NCBI RefSeq assembly: GCF_013449735.1
Contig: NZ_JACBNY010000006.1
Location: forward strand, 1-64,000
Origin: Pseudolactococcus laudensis
GTDB taxonomy: Bacteria > Bacillota > Bacilli > Lactobacillales > Streptococcaceae
Reading direction: 5' to 3'
Length of the DNA stretch: 64,000 nucleotides
Below the pieces are notes generated by a model. The model worked only from the letters and a program-made list of their open reading frames with translations, had not been told where the DNA came from and ran no database searches. Both the position numbers and the translations under genes were made by a program. Below are positions 12,312 through 21,832 of this stretch, piece after piece (position 1 is the first letter of the stretch; each line of letters begins with the position of its first letter).

Positions 12312-13280
12312 ATGACTATAAAAATATTACTTGTCTTAGTAGGCTTTGCACTGATTATCTTTGGTGCAGATGTCCTTGTCGATGGCGCAAGCAATATCGC
12401 CAAAAAATATAGAATTCCTGACGTCGTTATTGGTTTGACGATTGTCTCGCTCGGTACATCGTTTCCTGAAATGATGATTACCATTACTTCTGCCAAAAAC
12501 GAATACCATGATTTAATCTTTGGTAACGCCCTTGGCTCAAATATTGTCAATCTTGGTTTAATTCTAGGAATTATTGCCTTAATCAAACCCGTCTATTTAG
12601 ACCGTGAAACCAAGAACATCCACCTACCACTTGCTATCACGGCAACTGCAGTCCTTGCTTTTATGGGTAATGGTCTGATTGGCGAGCACTTCATGATTTC
12701 AAGATTAGAAGGTTGGCTCTTGATTGCCATGAGTATTGCGTACTTCATCGTACCTGCATATAAATCTTTGCACCGCATTCAGTTAACCAAGCACAACATA
12801 CGCCCTAATACAGAAAACATCTCTGTTCCTAAGTCCATACTACTTATTGCCTTAGGCTTTATCGCCCTCAAATTCGGTGCAGATTTTGCCGTTGATAATG
12901 CTAAAATCATTGGTGAAACTATCGGAATCCCTGATAGCATCATTGGCTTGACCATTGTCGGCATGGGAACAGCACTCCCTGAATTAATCACATCCATTAC
13001 AGCAACACTAAAAGGAACGGAAGGCTTAGCAATCGGTAACCTCATCGGTTCTTGCATCCTGAATCTCTTCTTGATTATCGGACTAGGTGCCGTGATTAAC
13101 CCACTCACCTACCTTCCGATTTTCAACTTGGAACTCATGTTCCTATTCGGCCTCACCTTCCTCATCTGGGTCTTCTCATATATTGGGAAACGCAACACCT
13201 TATCTCGACTCGAAGGCAGCATCTTAATCCTTGCCTTTGTCGGCTACATGGTCGTGCTATTTATTAGGCTAAGACTGTAA
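12312..13280 (+). CDS. CaCA family calcium/sodium antiporter
   Basis: This 322-residue cation/Ca2+ exchanger of the CaCA superfamily (YrbG/CaxA-like) has about ten transmembrane helices. The two inverted halves each carry the alpha-repeat: GTSFPE (48-53) with GNALGSNIVNLG, and GTALPE (219-224) with GNLIGSCILNL. The acidic residues in these motifs are the ion ligands in the family. It likely exports Ca2+ in exchange for Na+ or H+; the partner ion is inferred. It is monocistronic, starts leaderless and ends in a strong terminator. Confidence 0.9.
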   Translation: MTIKILLVLVGFALIIFGADVLVDGASNIAKKYRIPDVVIGLTIVSLGTSFPEMMITITSAKNEYHDLIFGNALGSNIVNLGLILGIIALIKPVYLDRETKNIHLPLAITATAVLAFMGNGLIGEHFMISRLEGWLLIAMSIAYFIVPAYKSLHRIQLTKHNIRPNTENISVPKSILLIALGFIALKFGADFAVDNAKIIGETIGIPDSIIGLTIVGMGTALPELITSITATLKGTEGLAIGNLIGSCILNLFLIIGLGAVINPLTYLPIFNLELMFLFGLTFLIWVFSYIGKRNTLSRLEGSILILAFVGYMVVLFIRLRL

Positions 13281-13282
13281 AC

Positions 13283-13320
13283 AAAAAAACTTCTGATGAT
13301 TAAAACTCAGAAGTTTTTTT
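13283..13320 (+). terminator. Bidirectional terminator between the antiporter and cupin genes
   Basis: A 14-bp perfect stem (13283-13296 with 13307-13320) encloses a 10-nt loop, with A-run and T-run flanks. It can terminate the antiporter gene on the plus strand and the cupin gene on the minus strand. Confidence 0.85.
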
Positions 13321-13334
13321 CTTGTCCTAAAGAC

Positions 13335-13742
13335 TTATTTTATCTCATTTTCACAATCAACTTTATCCTGTTTCATCAGCTCAGACTGCTCTTGACCCGT
13401 TGGGACGAAACGAAAGACGATAAATTGGGCTGGTTCACTTGATTGATTTAATAGCCGATGAATACTTCGCTTAACACGTAAGACATCATTTTCTTGTACT
13501 GTTTGACTTGAAACATGGCCATTCTCCAGATACTCAACCGTAATTTCACCAGACGTCACGATTATATTTTCATCAAGTTGCTGATGTTTGTGCCAATCTT
13601 GGACAACACCGGTAGGTAAAATATTCACATGAATTTCAAACTCAGGATAGAGATAATAATCAACCTGGGTGCCACTTGATTTTGTTACCGAAATAGCTGA
13701 TGCCTGTCTTGTAATGTCAATGGCATCGTTTTCTAAAGTCAT
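13335..13742 (-). CDS. Cupin-domain protein of unknown function
   Basis: This 135-residue protein has a single conserved-barrel (cupin) domain. The segments IHVNILPTGVVQDWHKHQQLDENIIVTSGEI-type (about 40-70) and VLRVKRSIHRLLNQS (about 95-110) give the two cupin motifs with candidate metal-binding histidines (HKH and IHR). The start ATG 13742 lies 4 nt after the der stop; an upstream in-frame TTG would overlap der by 20 bp and is less likely. It is probably co-transcribed with der. Enzymatic role and ligand are unknown. Confidence 0.75.
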   Translation of the reverse strand: MTLENDAIDITRQASAISVTKSSGTQVDYYLYPEFEIHVNILPTGVVQDWHKHQQLDENIIVTSGEITVEYLENGHVSSQTVQENDVLRVKRSIHRLLNQSSEPAQFIVFRFVPTGQEQSELMKQDKVDCENEIK

Positions 13743-13746
13743 AAGC

Positions 13747-15057
13747 CTATTTCCGTTTACGAGCAATTAAATGAATCGGTGTGCCTTCAAAGACGAAGGC
13801 TTTACGAATTTGATTTTCTAGCATCCGTGCGTAAGAGAAGTGCATGAGCTCTTCTTCATTTACAAAAACGACAAATGTCGGTGGTTTAATGGCCACTTGT
13901 GTGGCATAGAAGATTTTGAGACGACGGCCTTTATCGGTTGGTGTTGGATTAATGGCGATCGCATCCATGATAACGTCATTTAGCACGGCTGATGGAATCC
14001 GCATATTTTGTGCTTGGCTGACTGATTTAATCAAGTCAGGTAATTTGTTCAAACGTTGTTTGGTTTCAGCAGAGACGAAAATAATCGGTGCATAGCTGAG
14101 GTATTGGAACTCGTCTCGAATTTTTTCTTCCCATTTTTGAAGGGTTTTGTTGTCTTTTTCAATGGCATCCCATTTGTTGACAACGATGATAATGCCACGG
14201 CCTGCTTCATGTGCAAAGCCCGCAATCCTTTTATCGTATTCTCGGATACCCTCTTCGGCGTTCAGTACCATGAGGACGACGTCCGAACGATCAATGGCAC
14301 GCATGGCACGCATGACTGAATATTTCTCTGTTGATTCGTAGACTTTACCACGCTTACGCATACCTGCGGTGTCAATCATGGTGAATTCTTGGCCTTCGGC
14401 ATCGGTGAAATTGGTGTCAATGGCATCACGGGTAGTGCCTGCAATCGGGCTTGCGATGACGCGGTCTTCACCTAAGATAGCGTTAATCAAACTTGATTTG
14501 CCAACGTTTGGTCGGCCAATCAGTGAGAATTTAATGATATCTGGGTTTTCTTCTTCAGTTTCGACTGGTAGGTTGTCGATGATAGCGTCTAGGACGTCAC
14601 CTGTACCAATCCCGTGAACCGCTGATACAGGGTAAGGTTCACCTAAACCAAGGCTGTAGAAATCGAAGATTTCCATGCGGCGCTCAGGGTTGTCGATTTT
14701 GTTGACGACGAGGATGACAGGTGTATCTGTTTTATATAGGATTTGTGCGACATACTCGTCTGCATCTGTCACGCCGTTTTCGCCGTCTACGACGAAAACA
14801 ATGACATCAGCTTCGTCCATGGCAATCTCAGCTTGTGCCTTAATTTGTGCCATGAAAGGTGTGTCAGCCATTTCGATACCACCAGTATCAATCATAGCGA
14901 ATTTTTTATTGAGCCATTCACTGGTTGTGTAAATCCGGTCACGCGTTACACCGGGTGTATCTTCGACGATCGAAATGCGTTCGCCTGCGATTCTATTAAA
15001 AATTGTCGATTTGCCAACGTTTGGTCGGCCGACGATTGCTACTGTAGGTAATGCCAT
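13747..15057 (-). CDS. der: Ribosome biogenesis GTPase Der (EngA)
   Basis: Der has two consecutive GTPase domains and a KH-like domain, and is required for 50S assembly. The 436 residues are the standard length. G1 motifs are GRPNVGKST (10-18) and GRPNVGKSS (181-189); NKID (119-122) is in the first domain and NKWD in the second. The C-terminal region ends RKRK. A ribosome site (GGAGAAAAG) precedes ATG 15057. The cupin gene follows almost directly. Confidence 0.97.
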   Translation of the reverse strand: MALPTVAIVGRPNVGKSTIFNRIAGERISIVEDTPGVTRDRIYTTSEWLNKKFAMIDTGGIEMADTPFMAQIKAQAEIAMDEADVIVFVVDGENGVTDADEYVAQILYKTDTPVILVVNKIDNPERRMEIFDFYSLGLGEPYPVSAVHGIGTGDVLDAIIDNLPVETEEENPDIIKFSLIGRPNVGKSSLINAILGEDRVIASPIAGTTRDAIDTNFTDAEGQEFTMIDTAGMRKRGKVYESTEKYSVMRAMRAIDRSDVVLMVLNAEEGIREYDKRIAGFAHEAGRGIIIVVNKWDAIEKDNKTLQKWEEKIRDEFQYLSYAPIIFVSAETKQRLNKLPDLIKSVSQAQNMRIPSAVLNDVIMDAIAINPTPTDKGRRLKIFYATQVAIKPPTFVVFVNEEELMHFSYARMLENQIRKAFVFEGTPIHLIARKRK

Positions 15058-15369
15058 TGTTTTCTTTTCTCCTTTATGTTGCCGTGCCTGTCCACTTGCT
15101 AAGCACTCAAGTCTAAGTATAACACAATATGTTTCGTCCTGCTCATCTTTTTTACGTTAGCTCGAGACAATAACAGATTAAGTTCATATAATGTGCTTAT
15201 AATTAGTGTATAATTGCAATGTTTTGATTAGTATGATAACATTAATACAAGTATTAGTTAATTTATTTTTTCGCCCTATTTTTCTTATTTTATTTATCTA
15301 ATTATAAACAAGCCTAAAGACACATGAGCAAATCTTGAACCTCACTAAAAGCTAAGTTAGGAGATTTTT
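15058..15369. other. AT-rich intergenic region, no gene seen
   Basis: This 312-bp gap lies between the divergent der and 15370 genes. It holds several TATAAT-like boxes on the plus strand near 15186-15215, which could serve the membrane-protein gene. No RNA gene or open frame stands out. Confidence 0.5.
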
Positions 15370-15744
15370 ATGAAATCTAAAACGCTTGCACTCACAAACG
15401 GTATCTTCGGACTTATCGGTGGTATTGCCCTTATTTTCGCACCATTATTCATTCTTGGTGGGATAACTAATGACGCGCTTAATGATGATGGCAGTGCTAC
15501 TTCAACAGTCGTTCTATCAGTTATTTTCATTTTAGTTAAAATTGCAATTCTTGTTCTTGGTATTGTTGGTCTCGTTACTTATAAAGGAACTGGTCTGGTT
15601 AAAACTGCAGCACACGTTCTTTTAATCGTCGGTGGTGCGGTTGCTTTGATTCCACTTCTAGGCGTAGCCGGTGGTATCGTCTCTATCGTTGGTGGTGCTC
15701 TCTACCTTGCAAGTTTGAAAAACTTCAAAATTGATGCACAATAA
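15370..15744 (+). CDS. Small integral membrane protein (DUF4064-like)
   Basis: This 124-residue protein has about four hydrophobic helices: 7-31, 45-72, 76-100 and 100-118. Gly/Val/Ile-rich stretches such as NGIFGLIGGIALIFAPLFI and VAGGIVSIVGGALYLASL resemble small DUF4064-type membrane proteins of Firmicutes. No catalytic motif is seen. AGGAG lies 7 nt before ATG. It is monocistronic, and a long hairpin of the intergenic repeat family follows the stop. Function unknown. Confidence 0.7.
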   Translation: MKSKTLALTNGIFGLIGGIALIFAPLFILGGITNDALNDDGSATSTVVLSVIFILVKIAILVLGIVGLVTYKGTGLVKTAAHVLLIVGGAVALIPLLGVAGGIVSIVGGALYLASLKNFKIDAQ

Positions 15745-15753
15745 ATAAGGAAT

Positions 15754-16140
15754 TGGGACAAAAATCCCTTCCAAAAAGGCTATGAATGATTTCTAATGTT
15801 AATAGAAATCATTCATAGCCTATTTTTTACCATTTGCCTCAAAAATGTAAAACAGCATGATGAGCCATTGAAAACAATGCGAAATTGGTAAGAAAAATGC
15901 TGATTTTGTACGAAATTAGTATTCTTTTGCCAAAACAATTCCAAATCGGTTAAAAAAATGCTAGTTTTGTGCGAAATCGGTATTCTTTTGCCAAAACAAT
16001 TCCAAATCGGTTAGAAAAATGCTAGTTTTGTGCGAAATCGGTATTCTTTTGCCAAAACAATTCCAAATCGGTTAAAAAAATGCTGGTTTTGTGCGAAATC
16101 GGTATTCTTTTGCCAAAACAATTCCAAATCGGTTAAAAAA
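15754..16140. repeat. Modular intergenic repeat, copy 1 (hairpin plus 61-bp array)
   Basis: The element starts with GGGACAAAAATCCC (about 15755-15768). It continues with a 19-bp perfect hairpin (15777-15795 with 15803-15821) followed by T6. An array then repeats every 61 bp: CCAAATCGGT occurs at 15941, 16002, 16063 and 16124, with a diverged unit at 15881. It lies between two convergent genes. Related copies are at 28860, 30570, 53750 and 60545. The hairpin probably terminates the 15370 transcript. Confidence 0.85.
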
Positions 16141-16177
16141 AGTTCATGGCATCAATAAGATGCATGAACTTATTTTT

Positions 16178-16858
16178 TTATTTATCAGCATTAACAAATG
16201 TAAAATCCTTTTCAGTTAAAGCAACTTTAACTGGTTTTTCTGTTGCTTTGGATAGAAATTCACCTAATGCTTTATTTGTATCTTTGACAACTTTTTGCTT
16301 GACTGTATCATCTTTTAAAGCATTTTCGCTGGCTGTCACATCGACACTTTTAAAATTATCTTGCATGAATTGATTGGCATCTTTTCTATGTGTAAAGATG
16401 TCAACAACCTTATCAAATGCACCATTACTGTCTTTTTCAATTTCTGTTTTGCTATAATCAATTTGTGAATCTACTTCAACAACAAGTGGTTCTGTCACGG
16501 TGAAAACATTGTTTTTCACCTTGATAGCATCATTCGAGATTTTCGACAAGTCTAAAGCAAAATCTGTTTCTACAACAGCTCTGATAGACATATTTCGCCC
16601 TGAAAAAATAGAAACAAGACCTTTCCCAAGCTCATTCCATTCCTTTACCAATTCTGGTTCTAAGGCGACTTTTTTAACTTCTTTTGAGGTTGTTTTTGTT
16701 ACTTTTAGTTTAGCTTGCGACTCAATTTTTTGGATGACAAATTCTGTTGTTTCATCTTTTTTCAAAAATCCAAATTTAAAATGTGCCACTGTCGCACCTA
16801 TTCCCAAGAGCACAATAATAACAGCTCCCCAGAAAATAGTAGCTTTGATTTTTTTCAT
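16178..16858 (-). CDS. DUF4230 membrane-anchored protein
   Basis: This 226-residue protein has one N-terminal membrane segment (about 7-27, WGAVIIVLLGIGATVA) and a lysine-rich extracellular domain of DUF4230 character. It resembles secreted or anchored proteins of unknown role in lactic acid bacteria. No lipobox cysteine follows the hydrophobic segment, so it is anchored rather than lipidated. It is convergent with 15370 across the repeat array. Function unknown. Confidence 0.75.
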   Translation of the reverse strand: MKKIKATIFWGAVIIVLLGIGATVAHFKFGFLKKDETTEFVIQKIESQAKLKVTKTTSKEVKKVALEPELVKEWNELGKGLVSIFSGRNMSIRAVVETDFALDLSKISNDAIKVKNNVFTVTEPLVVEVDSQIDYSKTEIEKDSNGAFDKVVDIFTHRKDANQFMQDNFKSVDVTASENALKDDTVKQKVVKDTNKALGEFLSKATEKPVKVALTEKDFTFVNADK

Positions 16859-16919
16859 TTCATTTCCCTTTTTTGATAGACTTTCTCAGCATTCCCCTAC
16901 TGAAAAAGTAATCATGCTT

Positions 16920-17642
16920 TTATTTCATCAAACCCTTATCCTGCAAATTCGCAAGTGTGGCTGTTTGTGATGGCGTACCAAATTGCGCAGCGATTCGCTC
17001 ACTCCAATCGCTACCAAGTCGACGGTCACCCGCAAACACACGTTGCATTTGGTCATAGGCTTTAATCACTTCTTCAGATTGTTCTTGATAACGTTCATCA
17101 AAAACAACTGCCTCATAAGGCAAACGCGGTTTAACATCATTTTGACGCGCAGGCACACCCAAAGCCAAGCCAAATATAGGATAGGTGTAGTCTGGTAAAT
17201 GCAAAACCGCTGATAACTCTGCCGCTTGCTCCCGAATCAAACCAACAAAAACACCACCATAACCCAGACTCTCTGCTGCAAGTAAGACATTTTGCGCAGC
17301 CAGACTAGCATCCACCGATGAAATCAGCAAATTCTCAGTCCCTTCTGGGAAAAACTGGTCTGTATGTAATTTTGTCGCCTTTTCAGCCCGATTTAAATCA
17401 CCCACAAACACAAGAAAGTTGGCCGCATTTTTAATCGACTTCTGTGGTTGCAACTCAAAAATCTTAGCCTTAGTTTCAGCCGTATGCACATTGATAATCG
17501 AATACGACTGAAAATTTTTCCAGGTTGACGCAGCACGCCCCGCATCAATTATCAATTTCAGGGTATCAGCAGGAATTTTATCAATCGTAAAATTTCTAAC
17601 CGATGCATGTGCTTGCATCACCTTAATCATGTCATTAACCAT
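16920..17642 (-). CDS. NADPH-dependent nitro/flavin reductase
   Basis: This 240-residue FMN protein is of the nitroreductase family (NfrA/NfsA subgroup), using NAD(P)H to reduce nitro or flavin substrates. Family features are HASVRNFTIDKIP at the N-terminus, RAASTWKNFQSYSII, LLAAESLGYGGVFVGLIR and the LALGVPARQNDVKPRLP segment. The frame extends 28 codons upstream inside dnaI, but the family's usual start is near MIKVMQAHASVRNF, so ATG 17642 is chosen; it overlaps the dnaI end by 8 bp. Co-transcription with dnaB-dnaI is likely. The physiological substrate is unknown. Confidence 0.85.
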   Translation of the reverse strand: MVNDMIKVMQAHASVRNFTIDKIPADTLKLIIDAGRAASTWKNFQSYSIINVHTAETKAKIFELQPQKSIKNAANFLVFVGDLNRAEKATKLHTDQFFPEGTENLLISSVDASLAAQNVLLAAESLGYGGVFVGLIREQAAELSAVLHLPDYTYPIFGLALGVPARQNDVKPRLPYEAVVFDERYQEQSEEVIKAYDQMQRVFAGDRRLGSDWSERIAAQFGTPSQTATLANLQDKGLMK

Positions 17643-18522
17643 TGCGCCGATTCTCTCCCTCCAAACGAAACTCTCTTGACAGCTTGCGGACACGCTCCAT
17701 AACCCGCTTAGCAGGCCAAGTTTCATCCCCTTTTTTAGTCATAGCAAGCCGCATCTCAAGCTCGTCCATAGTTAAGTTTGACGTGAAAAATGTCGGTAAA
17801 TTCTCCTGCATCCGATACTGCAAAATGACTTGCAAAATGTTATCGCGAATCCAGTCGTTATTACTTTCGGCGCCAATGTCGTCCAAGACTAAGACTTGGA
17901 CTTTTTTAATTTCATTAGCCTGCCACTTTAACTCATCAAAGCCAGTGTTGTCAGAGATAAAAGACGGATAATGAATCAAGCTAGTAGAAATCCCCTTCTC
18001 TGCCAATTTATTCGCCATGGCAGCCATCATAAAGCTCTTGCCAACACCGAATTTACCGTAGAGATAGACACCGTTTTGATTGGGATAATCTGCTATGAAT
18101 TCAGCAACTGCTTGATAGGCAGCAACGCGATTGGCATCATCTAATAGGACATCATCCCAATTGATATCAGCAAAATCTCTCGGCATGCCAATCAACTTAA
18201 CCCGACGTTTTTTGCTGATTTCAGCCTCTTTTGCTAAGGTTTCTGCCGTTGCACGATAAGTCACATCAGCAAAACCTTCATTATTAAAAAGAATTGGCTC
18301 ATAACCTGCTATTTTAGTGGGTTCACCTGCAACGAATTTAGCTTTTTCTTTCAGATATTCGTTAAACTTCGACAGAGATTTATTCACCTGTGTCGGCTCA
18401 AACGCATTGTCTAGAATAAAGGTTTTGATTTCAGGATTATCCAAAATCTTGGCAGTCAATTCCTGATATTTTTTGACGTCTAAACGATTTGCCATCGCAT
18501 CTGCTATTGATTCCATTGCCAT
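17635..18522 (-). CDS. dnaI: Primosomal protein DnaI (helicase loader)
   Basis: DnaI loads the replicative helicase onto DNA with the DnaD/DnaB initiators. The 295-residue protein has an N-terminal helicase-interaction region (about 1-105) and an AAA+ ATPase domain with Walker A GKFGVGKS (156-163), Walker B VLVLDDIGAES and sensor-1 TSNLTMDEL. ATG 18522 lies 1 nt after the upstream stop, with GGTGGAG 8 nt before it; a start at 18537 would overlap the upstream gene by 14 bp. The gene order initiator-DnaI follows the Firmicutes norm. Confidence 0.95.
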   Translation of the reverse strand: MAMESIADAMANRLDVKKYQELTAKILDNPEIKTFILDNAFEPTQVNKSLSKFNEYLKEKAKFVAGEPTKIAGYEPILFNNEGFADVTYRATAETLAKEAEISKKRRVKLIGMPRDFADINWDDVLLDDANRVAAYQAVAEFIADYPNQNGVYLYGKFGVGKSFMMAAMANKLAEKGISTSLIHYPSFISDNTGFDELKWQANEIKKVQVLVLDDIGAESNNDWIRDNILQVILQYRMQENLPTFFTSNLTMDELEMRLAMTKKGDETWPAKRVMERVRKLSREFRLEGENRRNG

Positions 18523-18523
18523 A

Positions 18524-19714
18524 TTATTCTCCACCATTCATTTTTTCGAGTGCCTGACGTCTGATTTTTTCGAGCTCAGCCTGTTGATCAGTACTGGTTT
18601 CATTTTTATAATCAGGGTCATACCAATCCGGTGTTTTACTTCCAACGGGTGCTGCTTTTTGTTGGGGTTTTGTTTTTTTCTGTACTTTCTCTGTCTGCTT
18701 GCGCTGATAGGTTGCCAACCACTTGACTGCGAGTTCGGCTGATGTCACCTGGTCTTTCTTCCAGCGGTTAGCCTGCTCTTCTATATAGTCTGAGACATTA
18801 GAATAACCTCGAATTTCCAAAAAGTAGATAATCAGCATATTTTGGATTTCTGGTGCGACGCCATCACGTGAAAGGCGCACGAGGAGTTGCTTTTCTTTTT
18901 GGGTCGGATGACCGTCAAAACGGCGTTTTTTAATTTGCGATAGCAGTGCCTCTGGTTTTTCGGACTTGGCTGTTCTGATTAAGGCTTGTTCGGCTTTTGA
19001 GAAGTCTAATAAACGTGGTTGTTTTTGGTTTTGTGCGATTAAATGGCGAGACATATTGGCTGTGTTGAGCGTTTGGTCGGCATTTTTTGTCGTTTCTGCG
19101 ATTTTAAAGAGTTTATACCAATCAAGGTCAAATTTATCTGCTAAGGCATAAAGTGCTAACGTGTCCTTGGTTTCATTGGCAAACTTGACGACTTGATCTT
19201 GCATGGCTGCCTTGAAAGCTGCTAGATCTAATGTCGTATCTGCAGGAACTGATATGACTGGTGTTTCAGGTACTTCCGCCACACGGTAGACATCTGAAAA
19301 CTTTTTAGAGATTTTTTGACCTGAAAAGTCAGATTCTCTCACCAATTTGTCAACAGCAGGTTGGCCGATTTTATCCGTTAGCAATTGCTTGTACAGACCA
19401 TCTGCCAGAAAAAGTTCCGGTGTCAAATGGCTTTGTAAATCAAGCGTCAGCTCGCCATGGTCCTCATAAATGTCTAGTAGATGTAAGGCTGATAGTTGGT
19501 CAAAACCATTAATCAGGTCATTCAGGCCGTAATCAAGATGATTGAGTAAGTCTGACAGGCGACCCTTGTGATTTGGAAAAGCACGCAAGAGTTGGTACAA
19601 AGCGAAACTTTCTCGTCCGATAATCGGTTGGTAGAACATGACAAAAACACCGGCATCAAAGCTGGTTTTGTCAGCGTTTTTAACTGTGAATTTATCAATA
19701 GGACGCATGGTCAC
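18524..19714 (-). CDS. Replication initiation/membrane attachment protein (DnaB of B. subtilis type)
   Basis: This 396-residue initiator belongs to the DnaB/DnaD family of Firmicutes (B. subtilis DnaB naming; not the replicative helicase). It remodels DNA at oriC and restart sites and recruits DnaI. Winged-helix-type N-terminal segments (about 15-110) are followed by DnaD-like C-terminal domains (about 195-345, including EIQNMLIIYFLEIRGYSNVSDYIE). A lysine-rich C-terminal part contains VQKKTKPQQKAAP. It sits between nrdR and dnaI, in one transcription unit. Confidence 0.9.
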   Translation of the reverse strand: MTMRPIDKFTVKNADKTSFDAGVFVMFYQPIIGRESFALYQLLRAFPNHKGRLSDLLNHLDYGLNDLINGFDQLSALHLLDIYEDHGELTLDLQSHLTPELFLADGLYKQLLTDKIGQPAVDKLVRESDFSGQKISKKFSDVYRVAEVPETPVISVPADTTLDLAAFKAAMQDQVVKFANETKDTLALYALADKFDLDWYKLFKIAETTKNADQTLNTANMSRHLIAQNQKQPRLLDFSKAEQALIRTAKSEKPEALLSQIKKRRFDGHPTQKEKQLLVRLSRDGVAPEIQNMLIIYFLEIRGYSNVSDYIEEQANRWKKDQVTSAELAVKWLATYQRKQTEKVQKKTKPQQKAAPVGSKTPDWYDPDYKNETSTDQQAELEKIRRQALEKMNGGE

Positions 19715-19767
19715 TTCCTTACTTAGTTGTTAGTGAGTAGGGCTCATTATCAGCTTTTATCTTTTAT

Positions 19768-20220
19768 CTATTTATTCTTATTCGTAATATTACGCAAGAG
19801 GTCTTCAAGATCGCTAACGTCTTTAAAACTGCGATAAACACTCGCGAAACGCACATAAGTGATTTCGTCTAGTTCTGCCAACTCTTCCATAACAAACTCG
19901 CCAATGGTGTCAGAATGAACTTCATTTTCCGCAAGCATCCGAACCTTGCGCTCAACACGCTCCACCGCTTTTTCAATTGACTCAGAAGAAACTGGTCGTT
20001 TTCGGGCACTGCGAACAATCCCTGTGATAATTTTATCACGGTTAAAGACTTCGCGGGTGTCATCTTTTTTGATGACTAACAAGGGCATTTCTTCAATACG
20101 CTCAAAGGTTGTGAAACGGTTGCCGCAATTTTCACATTCTCGGCGACGTCTAATCGCATTTTCAGCCTGACGACTGTCAACGACTTTTGATTCTTCTGAT
20201 TGACATTTAGGACATTTCAT
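19768..20220 (-). CDS. nrdR: Transcriptional repressor NrdR
   Basis: NrdR senses ATP/dATP and represses ribonucleotide reductase genes. The 150 residues show the N-terminal zinc ribbon (Cys3, Cys6, Cys29, Cys32), then RFTTFERIE and the ATP-cone domain (about 47-137) with [17 protein letters not shown]. It starts 4 bp after the trmB stop and precedes the dnaB-type initiator, as in many streptococci and lactococci. Confidence 0.97.
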   Translation of the reverse strand: MKCPKCQSEESKVVDSRQAENAIRRRRECENCGNRFTTFERIEEMPLLVIKKDDTREVFNRDKIITGIVRSARKRPVSSESIEKAVERVERKVRMLAENEVHSDTIGEFVMEELAELDEITYVRFASVYRSFKDVSDLEDLLRNITNKNK

Positions 20221-20223
20221 ATA

Positions 20224-20865
20224 TTAAAACTGCGCCTCCACGCGGTAGATTACTTGGCCTTTAGAAGAAAATTTTGCCTCGTATTCTGTCATGACATTTT
20301 TTTCAGAAAATTCGGTATCTGCATGTAAATCCAACCATACTTGCTGCAAGGTCATACCATATTGACTCATTGATGCTAAAGAGTACTCAAACAAGCCACG
20401 GTTATCTGTTTTAAAATGGACTTGCCCATTTTTAACTAAAATTGTTTCATAGGTTTTCAGAAAATCTTTGTAAGTCAAACGACGTTTTTCGTGACGTGTT
20501 TTAGGCCACGGGTCTGAGAAATTCAAGTAAACTAAGTCGACTTCACCATCCGCAAAGTAATTGGTTAGACTACTACCATCAACATGCAAGAGTTGCACAT
20601 TTGGCAGATTCATTTCAAGGACCTTATCCAAAGCGTAGGATAAGACCGTCAGCTGCATATCAATAGCGATATAGTTAATATCTGGATGTCGTTCTGCCAT
20701 GCCAGTAATAAACGCCCCTTTTCCTGAACCAACTTCGATATGGATAGGATGGTTATTACCAAATTTCTCTGCCCATTTACCTTTAAAGGCCTCTGGATTT
20801 TCAACCACATATTGGGTATTGGCTGCCATCATTTCTGGGGCGCCTTTACGATTTCTAACTCGCAT
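20224..20865 (-). CDS. trmB: tRNA (guanine-N7-)-methyltransferase TrmB
   Basis: TrmB makes m7G46 in tRNA using S-adenosylmethionine. The 213-residue Rossmann-fold enzyme shows the SAM motif [17 protein letters not shown] (about 40-56), AIDMQ, and the catalytic-region [19 protein letters not shown] (about 113-131). AGGAGTG precedes the start. It follows the ccrZ gene, an arrangement conserved in streptococci. Confidence 0.97.
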   Translation of the reverse strand: MRVRNRKGAPEMMAANTQYVVENPEAFKGKWAEKFGNNHPIHIEVGSGKGAFITGMAERHPDINYIAIDMQLTVLSYALDKVLEMNLPNVQLLHVDGSSLTNYFADGEVDLVYLNFSDPWPKTRHEKRRLTYKDFLKTYETILVKNGQVHFKTDNRGLFEYSLASMSQYGMTLQQVWLDLHADTEFSEKNVMTEYEAKFSSKGQVIYRVEAQF

Positions 20866-20989
20866 CTTTTTCTTTCACTCCTATGTCAACGCATGACGCA
20901 ATTTATATTTTTTGAGTAGAAAAGCTTAAACACCTGGTTTAAACTTTTTCCCTTTAACTGAAACAAGGAGACGCTAGTCTCCCCATACA

Positions 20990-21790
20990 TTATTTAAAAA
21001 TGTTACAAAAATTTCGCAAACCTAGAATTTCTAAATTCGCAGCCTGTAAATTATCAGACCATAAATTTTCGTTGATTTGTTTTAAAAATGATAGTGTCCC
21101 ATACCATTTTATTTTAACAAATGTTTCTTCATCCACCCGATAACCTGAGTATTCTAACCATTCCCGCCACTGATTCGGGGCAATGTAGTGGCTCAACAGA
21201 TGTGCAACATCTACAAAGGCATCTGATAAAGCTACCGTATCCCAGTCTACTAGGTAAATTTTACCACTATGGTCATTTTTTAACCAGTTGTGGTGGTTAA
21301 CATCACCATGGACGACGACAGCGTTTTGTGCGTCGAACCTAGGTGTCGCTTCGCGTAATTCTGATAAGGCATTCGACAAGTAGGAATTGTGGATCAAACT
21401 TCTATGTGCATGTTGATGTAATTTATCCACCAATTGTTTAGGTGTGGTCACATCGTTGCCGAATTTTTTGAAGGCTTCTACTAGCATTTTACTGTGATGG
21501 AGGGTAGCAAGCGTTTGATTGACTTGCATATCACCCATTTCAGTTGCTGCAAGGACCACGCCGTCAACCCAAGATTGTGCCGTTAACATGTCACCATTGC
21601 TATTGCGCTTGGTCCAAATAATTTTTGGCGTCAAACCTACTTGTGAAATTGATGCCAGAAGAGGGCTAGCATTGACTTTTACGAATGCCTTTTGGCTACC
21701 AAAAGTTGCATAAAAAACGTTATTCACACTTTGACCAAATGAGTTATTGAGTGGCACGTAGTGCCAATCTGCTTCGTTGCCTTGCATCAT
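20990..21790 (-). CDS. ccrZ: CcrZ-type phosphotransferase (cell-cycle regulator family)
   Basis: This 266-residue aminoglycoside/choline-kinase-like protein matches the streptococcal CcrZ family, which couples DnaA-dependent replication initiation to division. The kinase core has VVHGDVNHHNWL (catalytic loop) and LVDWDTVALSDAFVDVAHL (metal-binding loop). ATG 21790 has AGGAGGGG 9 nt upstream; the frame opens 11 codons earlier without a better site. Adjacency to trmB supports the assignment. Substrate is not predictable from sequence. Confidence 0.85.
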   Translation of the reverse strand: MMQGNEADWHYVPLNNSFGQSVNNVFYATFGSQKAFVKVNASPLLASISQVGLTPKIIWTKRNSNGDMLTAQSWVDGVVLAATEMGDMQVNQTLATLHHSKMLVEAFKKFGNDVTTPKQLVDKLHQHAHRSLIHNSYLSNALSELREATPRFDAQNAVVVHGDVNHHNWLKNDHSGKIYLVDWDTVALSDAFVDVAHLLSHYIAPNQWREWLEYSGYRVDEETFVKIKWYGTLSFLKQINENLWSDNLQAANLEILGLRNFCNIFK

Positions 21791-21832
21791 GCTGATAGAC
21801 CCCTCCTTTCTTTCTGATATCAAATGACTGCC

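Noticed and set aside
15870-16140. CRISPR array
   Set aside because: The period is regular (61 bp) but there are no distinct spacers and repeats; the whole unit is similar, and no cas genes are present.
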